Shown: in pieces, positions 63,294-64,000 of the stretch
How the letters are laid out: the number at the start of each line of letters is the position of its first letter
How positions within the stretch are numbered: the first letter of the stretch is position 1
Source: an uncultured Desulfuromonadales bacterium
GTDB lineage: Bacteria; Desulfobacterota; Desulfuromonadia; Geobacterales; Pseudopelobacteraceae
Assembly (NCBI GenBank): GCA_903868145.1
Contig: CAIPTY010000085.1
Coordinates: 1 to 64,000 of the forward strand
DNA length: 64,000 nucleotides
Reading direction: 5' to 3'
Position numbers and translations under genes: made by a program
Notes under the pieces: generated by a model
The model's input: the letters and a program-made list of their open reading frames with translations, nothing else
Told to the model about the DNA's origin: nothing
Databases searched by the model: none

Positions 63294-64000
63294 ATGCCTG
63301 AGGGATTAAACAGACTCATAGAACCTTTTATGGCCCTGTCGGCCGGCAAGCGTATGCTGATTGCGAGCGTGGTATTTCTGGCCGCTATCGCGTTTGCCGT
63401 GCTGATTTTTGTTGCCAACCGCACCGACTACCGTCCGCTTTTCACCAATCTTTCCTCCGAGGATGCCGGTGAGATAGTCAAAAAATTGAAGGAGGCAAAA
63501 ACCCCCTACCAGATCACACCCGACGGGAAAGGGATCATGGTTCCATCGGACAAGGTATATGAACTGCGCATGTCCCTGGCCTCCGAAGGTCTTCCCCAGG
63601 GGGGCGGGGTCGGCTTTGAAATCTTTGATCGCAAAAATTTCGGCATGACCGAGTTTGTACAGAAACTCAACTATCAACGCGCCCTTCAGGGAGAGTTATC
63701 CCGGACTATCTCGCAGATAGCCGGAGTTGAACAGGCCAGAGTTCACCTGGTAATCCCGGAAAAGTCGCTGTTCAAGGAGAGTGAAAAACCGGCAACGGCC
63801 TCTATCGTCCTTAAGATGAAGTCAAACCGGGCGCTTCGTGACAGTGAGGTACAGGGTGTTGTCCACCTGGTATCCTCCTCCATCGAGGGGATGGATCCCG
63901 AACATGTCACCATACTCGACAGCCGTGGCAAAATCCTCAGCAAGGGGGGCAGCAGCGATCCGACCGCCCGCATGACCTCTGCCATGCAGGAGACACAGCG
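63294..64000 (+). CDS. fliF: Flagellar MS-ring protein FliF (partial, runs off window)
   Basis: The first 235 residues are present; the gene continues beyond 64000. It starts PEGLNRLIEPFMALSAGKRMLIASVVFLAAIAFAVLIF, giving one membrane helix (about 20-42), followed by the YscJ/FliF domain: YRPLFTNLSSEDAGEIVKKLKEAKTPYQI, MSLASEGLPQGGGVGFEIFD, ELSRTISQIAGVEQARVHLVIP. FliF forms the ring at the base of the flagellum on which rod and switch assemble. The ribosome site (AAAGGAA) is at long spacing. Confidence 0.95.
   Translation, partial: MPEGLNRLIEPFMALSAGKRMLIASVVFLAAIAFAVLIFVANRTDYRPLFTNLSSEDAGEIVKKLKEAKTPYQITPDGKGIMVPSDKVYELRMSLASEGLPQGGGVGFEIFDRKNFGMTEFVQKLNYQRALQGELSRTISQIAGVEQARVHLVIPEKSLFKESEKPATASIVLKMKSNRALRDSEVQGVVHLVSSSIEGMDPEHVTILDSRGKILSKGGSSDPTARMTSAMQETQ

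Overview
The window reads as chromosomal DNA of a Geobacter-like bacterium (Desulfuromonadales/Geobacterales). The basis is inference from content, not a database match: a T-box leader in front of leuA in an otherwise Gram-negative gene set (flagellar rod/MS-ring genes, type II secretion, Skp/OmpH, Mla/MCE lipid transport), many HDOD, CBS and PAS histidine-kinase genes, a fused GlnE, a solitary group-4-hydrogenase-like small subunit, and a probable selenoprotein. Most of the window is moderately GC-rich and tightly packed; the first 1.8 kb is clearly more AT-rich and looks like the edge of an accessory region.

Layout. 0.1-3.1 kb (minus): a sigma-54 activator with a CARF/RtcR-like sensor domain and an AAA+/DUF4143 ATPase. 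3.3-5.0 kb (plus): ACT-domain GcvR-like protein, peptide deformylase and AMMECR1 protein. 5.0-14.2 kb (plus): a dense signalling island with three paralogous PAS/REC histidine kinases, a cobalamin-binding protein with a CarH-type W-x9-EH motif, a PAS/zinc-ribbon protein, REC-PAS and REC-HD proteins, and an MglA-like GTPase. 14.3-17.1 kb: a pseudopilin-like protein, an EVE protein, and MlaF and MlaD homologues without MlaE. 17.1-23.4 kb (minus): ferredoxin/NuoB-like fusion, a very large GH13 protein and a TPR lipo- or exported protein. 23.5-27.4 kb: HDOD protein, a 57-residue small gene, def-fmt-DUF116 and a small exported helical protein. 27.5-35.8 kb (minus): a CxxU selenoprotein candidate coupled to glnE, mtnA, a metallo-beta-lactamase-fold hydrolase, HDOD protein and CNB-CBS-DUF294 protein. 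36.1-42.7 kb: CBS protein, amylase, DUF2845 protein, tRNA-Arg, phasin-like/UbiB pair, ssb and Skp-like chaperone. 42.9-44.9 kb: T-box, leuA, a structured palindrome and a terminator. 45.0-57.6 kb: U32 peptidase, secreted nuclease, gspCDEF, glucan phosphorylase and phosphohexomutase. 57.7-64.0 kb: CheY, CheX, CheC-type fusion, AMIN/TPR protein, then flgB-flgC-fliE-fliF running off the end.

How the parts connect. Glycogen/maltodextrin handling is spread over three loci (GH13 at 17.8 kb, amylase at 36.8 kb, GlgP and phosphohexomutase at 53.6 kb). Def and Fmt form a formyl-methionine pair, with a second deformylase at 3.9 kb. The last 6 kb is a motility locus in which a CheY/CheX pair precedes the basal-body operon. 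The two strongest candidates for something not in a routine annotation are the in-frame UGA gene at 27.5 kb, with a SECIS-like hairpin at the expected distance, and the B12-sensor/kinase island at 5-14 kb. The CARF-like sigma-54 regulator at the left edge points to an uncharacterised target operon just outside or at the edge of the window.
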